A stretch of 64,000 nt of DNA from Euclidia mi (taxonomy: Eukaryota > Arthropoda > Insecta > Lepidoptera > Erebidae). A program made the translations under genes and the position numbers. The notes under the pieces are model-generated. The model did no database searches. It was not told the DNA's origin and was given only the letters and a program-made list of their open reading frames with translations. How positions within the stretch are numbered: the stretch's first letter is position 1; each line of letters begins with the position of its first letter. Where the stretch lies: NCBI GenBank assembly GCA_944739405.2, contig OX123190.2, forward strand, positions 57,865,805-57,929,804. The letters are read 5' to 3'. This document shows positions 47,042-57,042 of this stretch, piece after piece.

Positions 47042-47248
47042 CTAGAGGACGCCAGCAGCTACGCCTGTATTTTTTTTTAATTTACTTGTTTTGGCCGATC
47101 CCGTGGGAATTTCGGGAAATCCCTTCTTAGTGCACCCCTACGGTCCCCAAGGAACATACATGCCAAATTTCAGCTTCCTGCGTCCAATACTTTCGGCTGT
47201 AGCGTGTCTGTCAGTCAGTCACTAACGCAAGGATTTTATATATTAAGA
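47042..47248 (-). mobile_element. Helitron-like Hel-A copy, flanked by TTCTATA repeats
   Basis: Full 207-bp unit from CTAGAGGACGCCAGCAGCTA to ATATATTAAGA. TTCTATA abuts both ends exactly (47035-47041 and 47249-47255), which is unexpected for a Helitron because rolling-circle insertion does not duplicate the target. Confidence 0.85.
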
Positions 47249-47411
47249 TTCTATACTTACTCATTTCTGAAGTCCATTATACACACTCAGATGAAGTTGA
47301 TGTAGACATATTAAATTAGAATGAGAATTCGTAGAAATAGAGTAGGCACTAGAATAACATCCATTTACAAAGACTATTAACCAGCCAACTGAACACATAA
47401 CCAGTAATATA

Positions 47412-48082
47412 CAGGTTGGCGCAAAAGTAATGACCCTATAGAAATGCCTTATATTTTTTTCATATGACATCTCCTGTCATTATGATATTGAAAATTTTGT
47501 AGTAATCAAATGTAAAATTCACTATAAATAATCATGGACCGCTTTGCTCCCTAAGAACGTAGAATAATCGCGTCATAAACCTCAACCTTGAAGAGGAAAA
47601 TTTTTCTTCAAAATTGATTATGAGCGACAAAGCGCATTTCCATCTCTCGGGGCATGTCAATAAGCAGAATACTCGCTTCTGGGCCACTGAAAATCCGCGC
47701 ATTATTCAACAAACACCTTTAGGTACATCCACTAAAAGTAACTGTATGGTGTGACGTCCAGACTTCTTTCTTTGGGGTTATTTGAAATCTCGGTTGTATG
47801 TGAAGAAACCACAGACTCTCGCAGCTTTAAAAGAAAACATACACCAAGAAATAACAAACATATCGCAGGAAGTGTTACAGCTAGATATGGAAAATGACAT
47901 AAATAGGGCTCAAATGTGCTTCAACTCTGGAGGTCAACATTTAATAGACATCATATTTAAATCAAAATGCAACTAAATTTCATGGCACAAATATATATAT
48001 TTAAAAAACTAATTCTAGTTTTCTAATTTAGAAATGAAGTTGTAGCTGAACCATATAGGGTCATTACTTTTGCGCCGCCCAG
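47412..48082 (+). mobile_element. Internally deleted Tc1/mariner-type transposon
   Basis: TIRs: GGTTGGCGCAAAAGTAATGA, CCCTATA at the left (47414-47440) and the complement of TATAGGGTCATTACTTTTGC, GCCGCCC at the right (48054-48080). They agree except near the outer end. About 670 bp remain, enclosing two transposase fragments. Too short to be autonomous. Confidence 0.85.
47575..47976 (+). pseudogene. Transposase fragments of the deleted Tc1/mariner-type element
   Basis: An N-terminal piece of the DDE domain (LIMSDKAHFHLSGHVNKQN, then RFWATENPR; the usual form MSDEAHF carries the first catalytic Asp) is followed, after TVWC near 47745, directly by the C-terminal piece DFFLWGYLKSRLYVKKPQTL, AALKENIHQEI, INRAQMCFNSGGQHLIDIIF. 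The segment that would hold the other two catalytic acids is deleted, and the frames do not match across the joint. The stretch from 47782 to the stop at 47976 is open. Confidence 0.8.
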
Positions 48083-48368
48083 TATTAACAGACCTGTAAT
48101 TAAAATAGTGAATTAATAGCGCCGTACCGGAATGAAATTTCATGGAATATGCACGCCTGTATGTATATCCTTCCGCAAAGCGCAACTGCGGTTTAATATG
48201 GTCAACTGTGTGGCTACGTCTGACCACAGCAGCCGAACAGTCCAACGTACATTTAAAGAATAGGTAATGGCGATTTTAGATTAGGTGGTTGGGGCCGGAA
48301 GGCAACGGAGTCCTGCCGTATGACAGCCGGCAGGGTGTAGCACAGTAAAATGGTGTACCTACTTGAAA

Positions 48369-48612
48369 TGTCCGTGTGGTGACGGATTAAGAATACGAAA
48401 TGTCACCACCCCATATCATCCCATGGTCGTATTACGATTGTCGTAAGAGCCGACAGAGGGAGCATATAATGCAGAGAACAACATTATAAGAGAAGGAAAA
48501 CTTGATACAAACCCTATACCAACCCGTTTGGCTAGCGTGGTATAGTAGGCTAATTTCCTCCTTTCAAAGGAGAGGCCTAGTCCAGTAGTGGGCTGTTAAA
48601 GGCTGATGATAC
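48369..48612 (+). repeat. Dispersed (ATG)n-tailed retroposon, copy 4
   Basis: Same unit as 7718-7957, with a short local duplication after CATCCCATGG (GTCGTATTACGATTGTCGTA at 48424-48443). Confidence 0.85.
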
Positions 48613-48867
48613 TACTTGAAATGTTGTCTCATAAGTATGAAATAGATTAGAACTATAGGCCGTATATTTAAGCCATATATTAAGGTATTTACATGCATTT
48701 TAGTTTTACAAATTGGACAGAGATGGCTTGACATTTTGGACAAGATGAGACACATGAGAACATCTCTATTTATGACCACAATAAATAGTAATTTTGTGAA
48801 AACGAGCTTTTACACGTTTTTTTTAGTGTATTGTTTAAATTAATTGACATATAGTAGGGTAAATACA

Positions 48868-49188
48868 ATGCTTTGATCTGAATTTTCAAAATATTTTAAT
48901 AACACAATATAGACAGTATACTTATTCACCTAAAATTATTTCAAACAGTGTGCGATGATATACGACTCTATTTTCATTAAAAGTTACTTAGATAGTAAAT
49001 CAGAAAAAACTATTTACTAGTGCAGAAAAAGACTGCACGGTAGGTAAGTGAGCTTGTGTGCGTTCGGTACCTGCAATACGAGCTCGCGGCGATCAGCTGA
49101 GCGACGGCGGCGGTCAATACACGCGGTCAATACACTGAGCTGATTTTTGAAATGCATGATAAGGAAAAAATAATTTTTAAGTTTTACC
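48868..49188 (+). repeat. Dispersed repeat of unknown family, copy 2
   Basis: Matches 4555-4885 in the same orientation. It has a local duplication of CGGTCAATACAC (49111-49138). Confidence 0.7.
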
Positions 49189-49192
49189 GCTT

Positions 49193-49344
49193 GGCCACGG
49201 GGACCGGCGACGCGACCTGCGACAAGCGATTTCGATGTACATGGCGCGTTTACTGTGAGGCGACATCGGTCGCCGCGGCGTAGTTAAGCGCGCCATGTAC
49301 ATCGAAATCGCTTGTCGCAGGTCGCGTCGCCAATCCCCGTGGCC
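49193..49344. repeat. Palindrome with 56-bp arms and 40-nt loop
   Basis: 49193-49248 pairs with 49289-49344 with about two mismatches. Arms contain CGATTTCGATGTACATGGCG and CGACGCGACCTGCGACAAGC. GC-rich, between an AT-rich repeat and a SINE. Likely a palindromic MITE; no target duplication recognised. Confidence 0.9.
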
Positions 49345-49354
49345 GGGCCGTTAG

Positions 49355-49600
49355 TGAGTAAAACTCGTTGGTCTCGCGGCACAAATGTGCGCGTGGGATT
49401 GGGAGGTCTCGGGTTCGATTCCCGGATCGGGCAAAGTGTTATTGGGTTTTTGTCTGTCTGGTAATGAGCCCGGTACGGCAATAGGCTTGCCCCCTATTAC
49501 GTGGGACCTAAAAAACAAATTCATGGCGAAATGTGGGTGTAATATTACACCTCTGCCTACCCCTTCGGGGATACAGGCGTGAGTCTATAAATAAATAAAA
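49355..49600 (+). repeat. tRNA-derived SINE, family B, full length
   Basis: Head TTGGTCTCGCGGCACAAATG, B box GGTTCGATTCC (49412-49422), body GTCTGTCTGGTAATGAGCCC, AATAGGCTTGCCCCCTATTA, 3' end CACCTCTGCCTACCCCTTCG, GGGATACAGGCGTGAGTCTA and an AAATA-rich tail. The best-preserved copy of this family in the window. Confidence 0.85.
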
Positions 49601-49662
49601 TAAAATAATGAGTAATTTTTTCATGTACGTATATTTGTAAACTGTTATATGTAGTAGTCCTT

Positions 49663-50473
49663 TTTAGGGTTCCGTACCTAAAAGGTAAAAAACGGAACCC
49701 TATTACTAAGCCTGTCTAGAGTTTGAGCTAAGATCGGGAAGGTTTACAGAGATCAGTGGAAGCAATTAATTCATCCAGTCTTAGCCCAGGGCAAAGGTCT
49801 AACATATGGACCAAGTTTCTTGGCGCTAAGAATTAAACAATGTACAATTACCTGAGATTTTAATTGGGTCGGTCCTGCAACTAAGTTAGACTAGCACACG
49901 ACTAAATTGGCCAATATAGTGAATGTTATATCTAATACTTAGCTCAGGCTGCAAACGCGACGTTTTAAGACACGATGACACGTGGACGTTGCTACCGGCT
50001 TCAACAACTTTCGCAACTATTCAATATTCACAACTTTATTCTTTATCACAATTTACCGTTGCCAGCACTAGATCAGGCGGCATTCAAGACGGTTTACAGC
50101 ACGAATTCACTTCGACACCACTATGACTCGCGGAGCACCCATGTGCTTTCAAGTGGCGATAATTCAAGATACGGCTTGGTCAACTTTTTATACCGGGTTT
50201 TTCACTGACCGCGGGAAAGCAACAAACGTTTCGCGAAGCTACTAGGATGTGCTTTTCAAAAGGCGATCAATTTATTTCAATTAGATACAAGGCACGCGAG
50301 AGAGCAAACGGCGTCTAGCCCAAAACCCAAAACGTCTTTTCCCGGAAGGGGAAGTTGACAGTTCAGTGTGACCATTGTCAGAAATTTTCAATAGACTAAA
50401 CAAAATGTTACTTAATCGATATAATCGATTTGACTTATAATAAAAACTAATTCTATTTCAAACAAAGCCTCCG

Positions 50474-50505
<32 letters not shown>

Positions 50506-50957
50506 CCATCTGTCTGTCACCAGGCTGTATCTCATAAACCATGATAGGTAGAAAGCTGAATTTTTCACAAATTATGTATTTCCGTTCCCGCTATAACAAC
50601 AAATACTAAAAATAAAAAAAATGAAAATATTAAGGGGGGGTCCCATACAAAAAACGTGTTTTTTTCTTATTTTTTGCTCAAAATTACTAACAGGTAGACG
50701 CTTTAAATTTTCACAGAATATGTAGTTGTATATTACCTTTCAAAATAAATAATTAAATTTAAAAAAAGTAAATAATAATAGGGAAGCTCCCATACAACAA
50801 ACGTTATTTTTAAGAAATTTGTTACTCGATCTTAATAAACAGGTAGAAACTTATAAAGTATTTAAGTATACATACAACGAACGTGATTTTCTTTTATAGA
50901 TGATGGTACGGAACCCTTCGTGCGCGAGTCCGACTCGCACTTGCCCAATTTTTTTTA
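49663..50957 (+). repeat. GGTTCCG-type lepidopteran repeat, copy 2 (interrupted by a solo LTR)
   Basis: TTTAGGGTTCCGTACCTAAA at the left and GGTACGGAACCCTTCGTGCG, CGAGTCCGACTCGCACTTG at the right, with the internal (CTGT)n at 50477-50515 and CCCATACAACAAACG. Same unit as 9739-11257. Without the insert at 49713-50464 it is about 540 bp. Confidence 0.85.
49713..50464. mobile_element. Solo LTR, 752 bp, with 5-bp target duplication
   Basis: Begins TGTCTAGAGTTTGAGC and ends CTATTTCAAACA, i.e. TG...CA as in LTRs, with AAGCC on both sides (49708-49712, 50465-50469). The uninterrupted copy 1 has AAGCC once (about 9784-9788), confirming the insertion. AATAAAA near 50441 may be the polyadenylation signal. 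No primer-binding site, gag or pol, so the rest was lost by LTR-LTR recombination. A 5-bp duplication and this length suit Gypsy, Copia or BEL/Pao; I cannot choose. Orientation is uncertain. Confidence 0.85.
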
Positions 50958-51178
50958 GGATGTCTCCAATCTGTTCAAAGAACGTCCGCCTAGGTCTTAC
51001 CCTTCGTTCTGTCCCATTCACACTTGCCTTATATATCTTCTTTGTCAGTTTTTCGTCATCCATCCTCTCCATGTGCCCAAACCATCTTAACATGCCTTTC
51101 TCGATGCTTGACACTACATCTTCTTTTACCCCACACCACTCTCTTATCATAAAGGACAGGTCAGAAGTACCCTAAACA
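50958..51178 (-). pseudogene. LINE reverse transcriptase C-terminal fragment
   Basis: Minus strand reads MIREWCGVKEDVVSSIEKG, MLRWFGHMERMDDEKLTKKI, YKASVNGTERRVRPRRTFFE, QIGDILKK. This is the post-RT region of a lepidopteran RTE-like LINE (usual form GMLRWFGHVERM...RGRPRRTY-DQIGD). It abuts the poly-T end of the GGTTCCG repeat. Catalytic RT is absent. Confidence 0.8.
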
Positions 51179-51179
51179 G

Positions 51180-51315
51180 AAACTTGATGGGAGTGATGAC
51201 AGAGTGACAATGAAGCAAGAGAGGTATGTCAGGATCGTTGCAAATGGCGTTAAGTAGTCTCTGCCTACCTCTCCGGGAAACAGGCGTGAGTCTATGTCTG
51301 TATGTATGTTATAGT
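51180..51315 (+). repeat. LINE 3' end, opposite orientation to the preceding fragment
   Basis: GATCGTTGCAAATGGCGTTA, AGTAGTCTCTGCCTACCTCT, CCGGGAAACAGGCGTGAGTC and (TATG)n reproduce the LINE ORF end and tail seen at 16021-16125. Head-to-head with 50958-51178. Confidence 0.6.
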
Positions 51316-51319
51316 AGTA

Positions 51320-52238
51320 AGTATATTCACCACGGAAAATATTTTTCAAATGTTATTTTTAAAGTAGGCAGTCAAATTGACCGTTTTTGTTTTTCATACT
51401 AAAGCGAGCATTGCTGCGCACGAGCCGGCCTGCGTACCGATGAAAAACATATCAAATAATATTAAGAATAGCGGTCGCATCTGTACCGGGCACCGTCAAC
51501 CACTTAAATTCTCGGTAAGTTGGCAACTCGACGCTATGATTGCATTAAAGCACTTACGAACTTTATCCATTTCGTCTGTTGACACTTCCGCTGTAGGTTT
51601 CGCTAAAATTTAATTTTCCAAATTCCATTTTATTATAACCACATTGTCCTCGTATCGTAGTTTGTTTGGTCAGTTATTTTAAATAGATATACAACCGAAT
51701 GTTGAATGTTTGTTGTTTTAAAAACATATTTGCATAGTTATAATAAATTCTGTTGGAAAACGACGTGATAGAAGGCAATTTTCACAGCACGGTGTATTTT
51801 ACGTTTTATTTTGGCCCTCAGTATCAAAATATATACGATATGAGCGTATTCGTCTGTTTGAGCGCATACTACTTGTTCTTTATACAAACAAACTTTGTGC
51901 CCTTAATGTACCCCTTCGAGAAGACATTTTGAAAAGGACCATCTTTAGACTGTGGAAAAGTTTTATCTTAAAAGATCTTGAACATTTGTGTAAAATATTA
52001 AAGACGGTGACTTTGAATGTAAGGTTTTTACAAATATGGGAAGAGTTCGGTTTTAAAAAGCATTTCCTTGTAATGTAATGTTCCTATGATTGCTTGAAGC
52101 TGCGTTCGAAATAATACGGCGAGTAGGTACGCCTTTGCCTGTCAAGTTTGTGGCTGTCTTGTATTCTCTGCCGAAATTATGCGTGTGTGAAATTTCAGAT
52201 TACATGTTTTGTTTTTTGCTTGATGAGATATTACACTT
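51320..52238. other. AT-rich stretch, nothing recognised
   Basis: Short ORFs at 51377-51613 and 52090-52305 lack motifs. No repeat identified. Confidence 0.5.
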
Positions 52239-52267
52239 AAGGCCCAATTCTCGTATTTTATATTATA

Positions 52268-52474
52268 CTAGAGGACGCCAGCAGCTACGCCTGCATTTTT
52301 TTTAAATTTACCCGTTTTGGCCGATCCCGTGGGAATTTCGGGAAATCCTTTCTTAGTGCACCCCTACGGTCCCCAAGGAACATACATACCAAATTTCAGC
52401 TTCTTGCGCCCAATAGTTTCGGCTGTAGCGTGTCTGTCAGTCAGTCAGTAAGGCAAGGATTTTATATATTAAGA
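52268..52474 (-). mobile_element. Helitron-like Hel-A copy, nested
   Basis: Full 207-bp unit from CTAGAGGACGCCAGCAGCTA to ATATATTAAGA, with A|T-type flanks. Confidence 0.85.
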
Positions 52475-52498
52475 TTTAAAATTATATTTTGAACGAAA

Positions 52499-52709
52499 TC
52501 TTATACTAATATATAAAGCTGAAGAGTTTGTTTGTTTGTTTCGCTAAACGCGCTAATCTCAGGAACTACTGGTCCGATTTGAAAAATTCTTTCAGTGTTA
52601 GGTAGCCCATTTGTCAAGGAAGGCTATAGGCTATATAACATCGCGCTTTGAGTGACGGGACCGGAGCAGTAGCATTAAATAACGCGGGTGTAACCGCGGG
52701 CATCTCTAG
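52499..52709 (+). mobile_element. Helitron-like Hel-B copy, nested
   Basis: TCTTATACTAATATATAAAG at the start, then GAAGAGTTTGTTTGTTTG, GCGCTAATCTCAGGAACTAC, GGCTATAGGCTATATAACAT, and end TAACCGCGGGCATCTCTAG|T. It lies 24 bp from the Hel-A copy. Confidence 0.85.
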
Positions 52710-52794
52710 TGACATTATATTTTGAATTGACTAAGAATCAGTATTCTGCTAACCTAATGTCATTATCGTTTATTTTGAAATAAACCTTATACTA

Positions 52795-53395
52795 TATAAT
52801 TATCATAATAGACGGAGGGATCCGATCGCAAGACCGTCACTAAAAGGTCTGACATAGGTGGCCACCCATTACCCGTCAAAATTTAATAGAACTTCATTTG
52901 AAAGTTTGAGACTTCGTTCATAGACATTTTGATTTATTCGTAAAAGATTGTGACGCATAAACATAGGGATAACTTTATCGATACTTTTATTTTACAGACT
53001 AGCTTCGGCCCCCGTATTCGCCGATGTGGGTCACAGTTACTTATTGCAAAAAAGGTAGCCTTTGCGCTATTGTTATGTATAAGCTATGCTGCAATATTTC
53101 TTTAAAATATAAGTATACTTGAAAATAATTATATGTATATCTCAACAAAATTGTTTTCATCGATCATCACAAACTTTCGTGTTAATAAAAGTTCAAATAA
53201 AACCATCTGCTGCTAACAACCAAGTTTAAAGCTTGTGTAATTAAATGCAAGAGTTCACATAGGACGATACGATTAACTACACATGACTACTTTTTTGCAG
53301 TCGCGACAGATTGCCGGATTTATAGGAAGGGCTAGTACGCCAATCTTAAAACGATAAATTATCATGATGCTAATCGTTTGAGTTATAATCATGAT
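52795..53395. other. AT-rich stretch, nothing firmly recognised
   Basis: 52999-53030 (GACTAGCTTCGGCCCCCGTA) has the look of a Helitron 3' end but too little remains. No gene. Confidence 0.45.
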
Positions 53396-53925
53396 TATAC
53401 AGGGTGTTTCAGAACCCCCCGTCCGATCAATGAAGGGGTTGTAGGGTAAAGTAAAATGATGAGGGATTTGTCATTAATTCACGGAAATTCGAGATAAAAT
53501 TTTCCCTGGTAAATTTAATTAACTTTAAATAATATCATATCAGATTACCCATGGCCACACTGAAGAATCATAAATCGTAATAACTAGGTATCTACCTAAA
53601 GTTCATAAAAGGTCGTTGAGTGCATCGGCCGCCGCTGGCGGCCGCGTGTAATTACCTAATCCTTTGACAAAAGCCGAACGTCAACTTTACACGTGCCATA
53701 ATTTTAGTTAGGTAGGTATACCCATTTTATTTATGAGTTTGTTGCTACAGCTGGTTCATTGCATGATTAGGTAAAACGGAAGGTATTGTTTACGTTGTTT
53801 GTTTGTTTCGTAAGAGTGCGTAGCCAACTTTGGTGTCCGTGTATTCAGACATTTCTGATCACCCGAAGGCCCACGACATGGCCTTACGATTATTAGATTC
53901 AGTTTTACTTGCCTTCTGAGTACGT

Positions 53926-53974
53926 GGGCACCCATCCAAGTGATGACCTGTGCAACCGTTGCTTAACTTTGCCA
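53926..53974 (-). repeat. 5S rRNA-derived segment
   Basis: Minus strand reads AAAGTTAAGCAACGGTTGCA, CAGGTCATCACTTGGATGGG, TGCCC, which lines up with the internal part of 5S rRNA (AAGTTAAGCAAC ... GGTCAGTACTTGGATGGGTGACC in two pieces). The 5S ends are absent, so this is a pseudogene or a piece of a 5S-derived repeat. Confidence 0.55.
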
Positions 53975-54337
53975 AACTATTACGATCCAAAAGCTTAGTC
54001 ATAGTATTTACGGTATTTACCAATTTTTTCAAACTTAGGCAGGTTACCTTTAATTCCGAAAAACATCAACTTGTAAGCTGCGTACGACGATCATACTCCA
54101 CATGTCGACCGTAAAGGTTAAGACACTTACGGTACCTTTTCATCAAAGGTACCTATTTGAAAGCACACTAACTAGCACACTGTAGTTCACGAGGTGGTGA
54201 AGCCGTTGAACAACGCGCTCCCAAGGCACTGGCAGACCTGGTGGTCCAGTGAACTGTTCCTCCTTATCACTACGTGCACCTGCATGAATTGCATTCACTC
54301 CTACCTAAACACATCGAAATGTTAAAGTATTCAGAGT

Positions 54338-55190
54338 TTGAATACGATCGACGACGTAACCATTTCACAACGTAAGTTAATGCGAGCCACTCACGAATTC
54401 CGCCGTCCGTCTACATACTTATACTTATATAAGTTAATAATACGACCGCAATTAGAGTATGCAGTACCTATTTGGAATCCACATTATGCAAAATATAATG
54501 ATGCCATTGAAATGGTCCAACGTAAGTATCTGCGCGCTATGCAGTATAGATGTTTCCGTAAAAAAATATCATACAAACAACTCCTTAAGAAATATAACAT
54601 GTTAAGTCTACAGTCTAGACGTGTTCTTCTTGACACCATGACTCTTTTCAGTGTATGCCGCAACTAATTTGATTGTCCTGACTTAGTGAATCGCTTGTGT
54701 TACCTGGTTCCTCGAACGATGCATGGGCGAGAGGTGCGATCCAGACATCTATTTGCTACTAGACTTTGTAAAACGAATGCTGGCGTACGCTCACCTCTGC
54801 AACGTTTAGTCGACACATATAATAAATATTTTAGTGCAATCGATATATTATGTCTCAGTAAGTTTACTTTTAAAAAATATATAATTACAATCCTAAAAGA
54901 TCGGTAGCAGGCTATACAGGTTTAATATTAATATCAACGCAGTGGCATCTTTTTATTGTTATTAATATATCATAATTTTGTTCAAATACCTTTTTTCTTC
55001 AAAAATATACATATTTACTGCGTTGAGTACAGCTCATGTCTGCTAACAGAAGTATAACTTTTAATTAGTAATTTGTGGAAAATGTAGTAGGTAGTATATT
55101 AGTTAAGCTTAGTAATAAGGATTTATTGTGTATACATAATGTACTACTGTTTGTTTTCCCAAAGTTAAATAAATAAATAAAATAAATAAG
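54338..55190 (+). pseudogene. LINE reverse transcriptase C-terminus with 3' UTR and AAATA tail
   Basis: One frame from 54338 to 54907 with a single stop (54665-54667). It reads LYKLIIRPQLEYAVPIWNPH, IEMVQRKYLRAMQYRCFRK, YNMLSLQSRRVLLDTMTLFS, then VNRLCYLVPRTMHGREVRS, KTNAGVRSPLQRLVDTYNK. This is the thumb and C-terminal region typical of insect CR1/Jockey-type LINE ORF2; catalytic FADD is not present. A 280-bp 3' UTR follows, ending AAATAAATAAATAAAATAAA at about 55168-55188. The 5' truncation is typical of LINE insertion. Lies inside the composite at 53400-55885. Confidence 0.85.
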
Positions 55191-55889
55191 TTATTCCGGA
55201 AGTCCGAACGAAACTAATCCTAGGGCAAGACTGAGTGATCAGTAGGTAAATTGAAGTCGTAAAAACTAGCCAGCTAGGGATGTAACCAATGATATTTATT
55301 GGAGTTCTGTTTTTATCGATATGTTATTATTGTCCCCGTATGAGATGGGCACGTATCCAACGCAAAATTGTTGTTTCTTTTTAAATTATTGTTATAACAT
55401 AAAAATGATGTAACTTTTTTATTTGATTTAGGTTACCAAAATTAGTAGATCATAGTCTTTTGTCTATGATCGACTAAGTTCTGTAACACAAAAGTATTAT
55501 TTATGTCTTGTTTACGTAATGTGTCGATATCGTAATATCATTAATGTAATAATTCTTTGAAAAATGAATGTTGTGTCACATTTCATGTTAAAATTTATTA
55601 AATCGATATTAGCTGCTATCGAACGTAAACATCTCTACCGCGTTTCGGTATTGTGTCGAGCGGCTTTTTATTAGAATCATAAAGGATACCGCCGCTGTGT
55701 GGAGTGTTGCTAGTTTAGGGAATTTTCCCTAATTTCGGGGTAATGTTTCTCGTTAATACTATACTAAGGAAATAAATTGTGAGGTTTTATGAAGACCTAG
55801 ATTTTTTTTATTATTTTTCCTAGTATGCCTTACAAGTCAGTAATATGTGGTTTCGGGATCAGACAGGGGGTTATGAAACACACTGTATA

Positions 55890-56965
55890 ATCGTAGCCAT
55901 GACGATAAACCTGTCGTCATGCAAATGACAAGTAGACTGCTGTAAACCCTTAAAATATTTTGTTAATACTAAAAACTGTAGTCAAATGATACCGAAAGTC
56001 AATTTTGATCAAAATGGATAAGGATCAATATTATGCTTATAAAAACCCCTTAACAAATTATGCAATACTAGGGGATACCCGCAGCTACGCTCGCACATAT
56101 TTTTTTTACGTTGTTTTTTCCTGATTCTGTGGTAATTTTGAGAAATTTTTTAGTGCACCCTTACGCTACCCAATAGTAATATTCAATCAGAATTATTTGT
56201 GACCGGAAACTAGTTTATGTTGTCTTTGTATTGTTATGTTGTTCGTTTTAGTTTGTGTTGTAGTATGTTGTTAGATTTATCAACATTCAATTGATATTCA
56301 TTCTGAGTAAACCAAATCTAAGGATTTATTGCAAACGTTATCGATATTTTATCGAAATTCATTTTGAGTAAGCATATCACTAGTCTAGTAAAAATTGAAA
56401 TGACAACCTACGAAGATTCGAAATGACATTTGTATATTTATCTTTCTCTTACATGAAAAAAGAAATCATAAGTCAAAGTAAAGTACATAATTATATTGGG
56501 TAAGGCAAGGAGCAAGTATATTCTTGCTCCTTGCCTTTCACTGCAATTGCATGAAGTCGACATCGTAGGACGTTAAAAGTTTTCATTGCGTTACCAAAGA
56601 AGTGTTACGAGGTGGCGAGCTTGGCCGCTATCTCTCACACCCTGTAGAAACACCCAAGTACATTCTCTCTCACACCCTGTAGAAAACACCCAAGTACATT
56701 CTAACTTTTCACCATATTCTTAACGTGGGAACAAACTTGAAGTAACAACATAGAATAAGTAATATAAAAGGATTGCTGCAGAAGCATTTGAATTGTTATT
56801 TTCGCTAGTTATAAGTTTATATTCCGTGTTTTTGATATTTTTATAGCAAAAATTGCAGTGTCTAGATGATAATAATCACGCATCTTGATGCCATACATAT
56901 AATTTATGAAGCTGTATTGTTGAACGTGTACTTAATATTGCACATCGAATATAAACTACTGATAA
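55890..56965. other. AT-rich stretch with a decayed Helitron piece, a hairpin and a short tandem duplication
   Basis: 56070-56175 is a decayed minus-strand Hel-A fragment (CCCGCAGCTACGCTCG, TAGTGCACCCTTACGC). 56502-56516 and 56523-56537 form a perfect 15-bp hairpin (AAGGCAAGGAGCAAG). 56631-56701 is a direct duplication (CTCTCACACCCTGTAGAAA, CACCCAAGTACATTC, twice). No gene. Confidence 0.65.
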
Positions 56966-56967
56966 CG

Positions 56968-57042
56968 GATTGTTCTTTGTCTCCTGGGCACGGTTCCCTT
57001 TCCATAGTGAAAACTGGTTCTTGCCCAGCAGTGGGACAGTTT
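56968..57042 (+). repeat. SINE family A 3' fragment
   Basis: CTCCTGGGCACGGTTCCCTT, TCCATAGTGAAAACTGGTTC and TTGCCCAGCAGTGGGACAG match the SINE 3' half. Confidence 0.6.

Larger units (their letters stand above)
52241..52790. mobile_element. MITE relic (same family as 44437) split by two Helitrons
   Basis: GGCCCAATTCTCGTATTTTA (52241-52260) matches the MITE end; after the two inserts, TGACATTATATTTTGAATTG and GCTAACCTAATGTCATTATC (52710-52770) match its interior. The far end is not recognisable. Confidence 0.65.
53400..55885. mobile_element. TA-flanked composite DNA element (2.5 kb) hosting a LINE fragment
   Basis: CAGGGTGTTTCAGAACCCCC at the left and, on the complement at the right, CAGTGTGTTTCATAACCCCC: about 29-bp TIRs with four mismatches, with TA on both sides (53398-53399, 55886-55887). 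The sequence just inside differs between ends. A LINE fragment (54338-55190) accounts for part of the interior. No transposase recognised. Confidence 0.65.

Noticed and set aside
50477..50515. (CTGT)n microsatellite as an independent feature
   Set aside because: It is an internal part of the GGTTCCG repeat, present in both copies.
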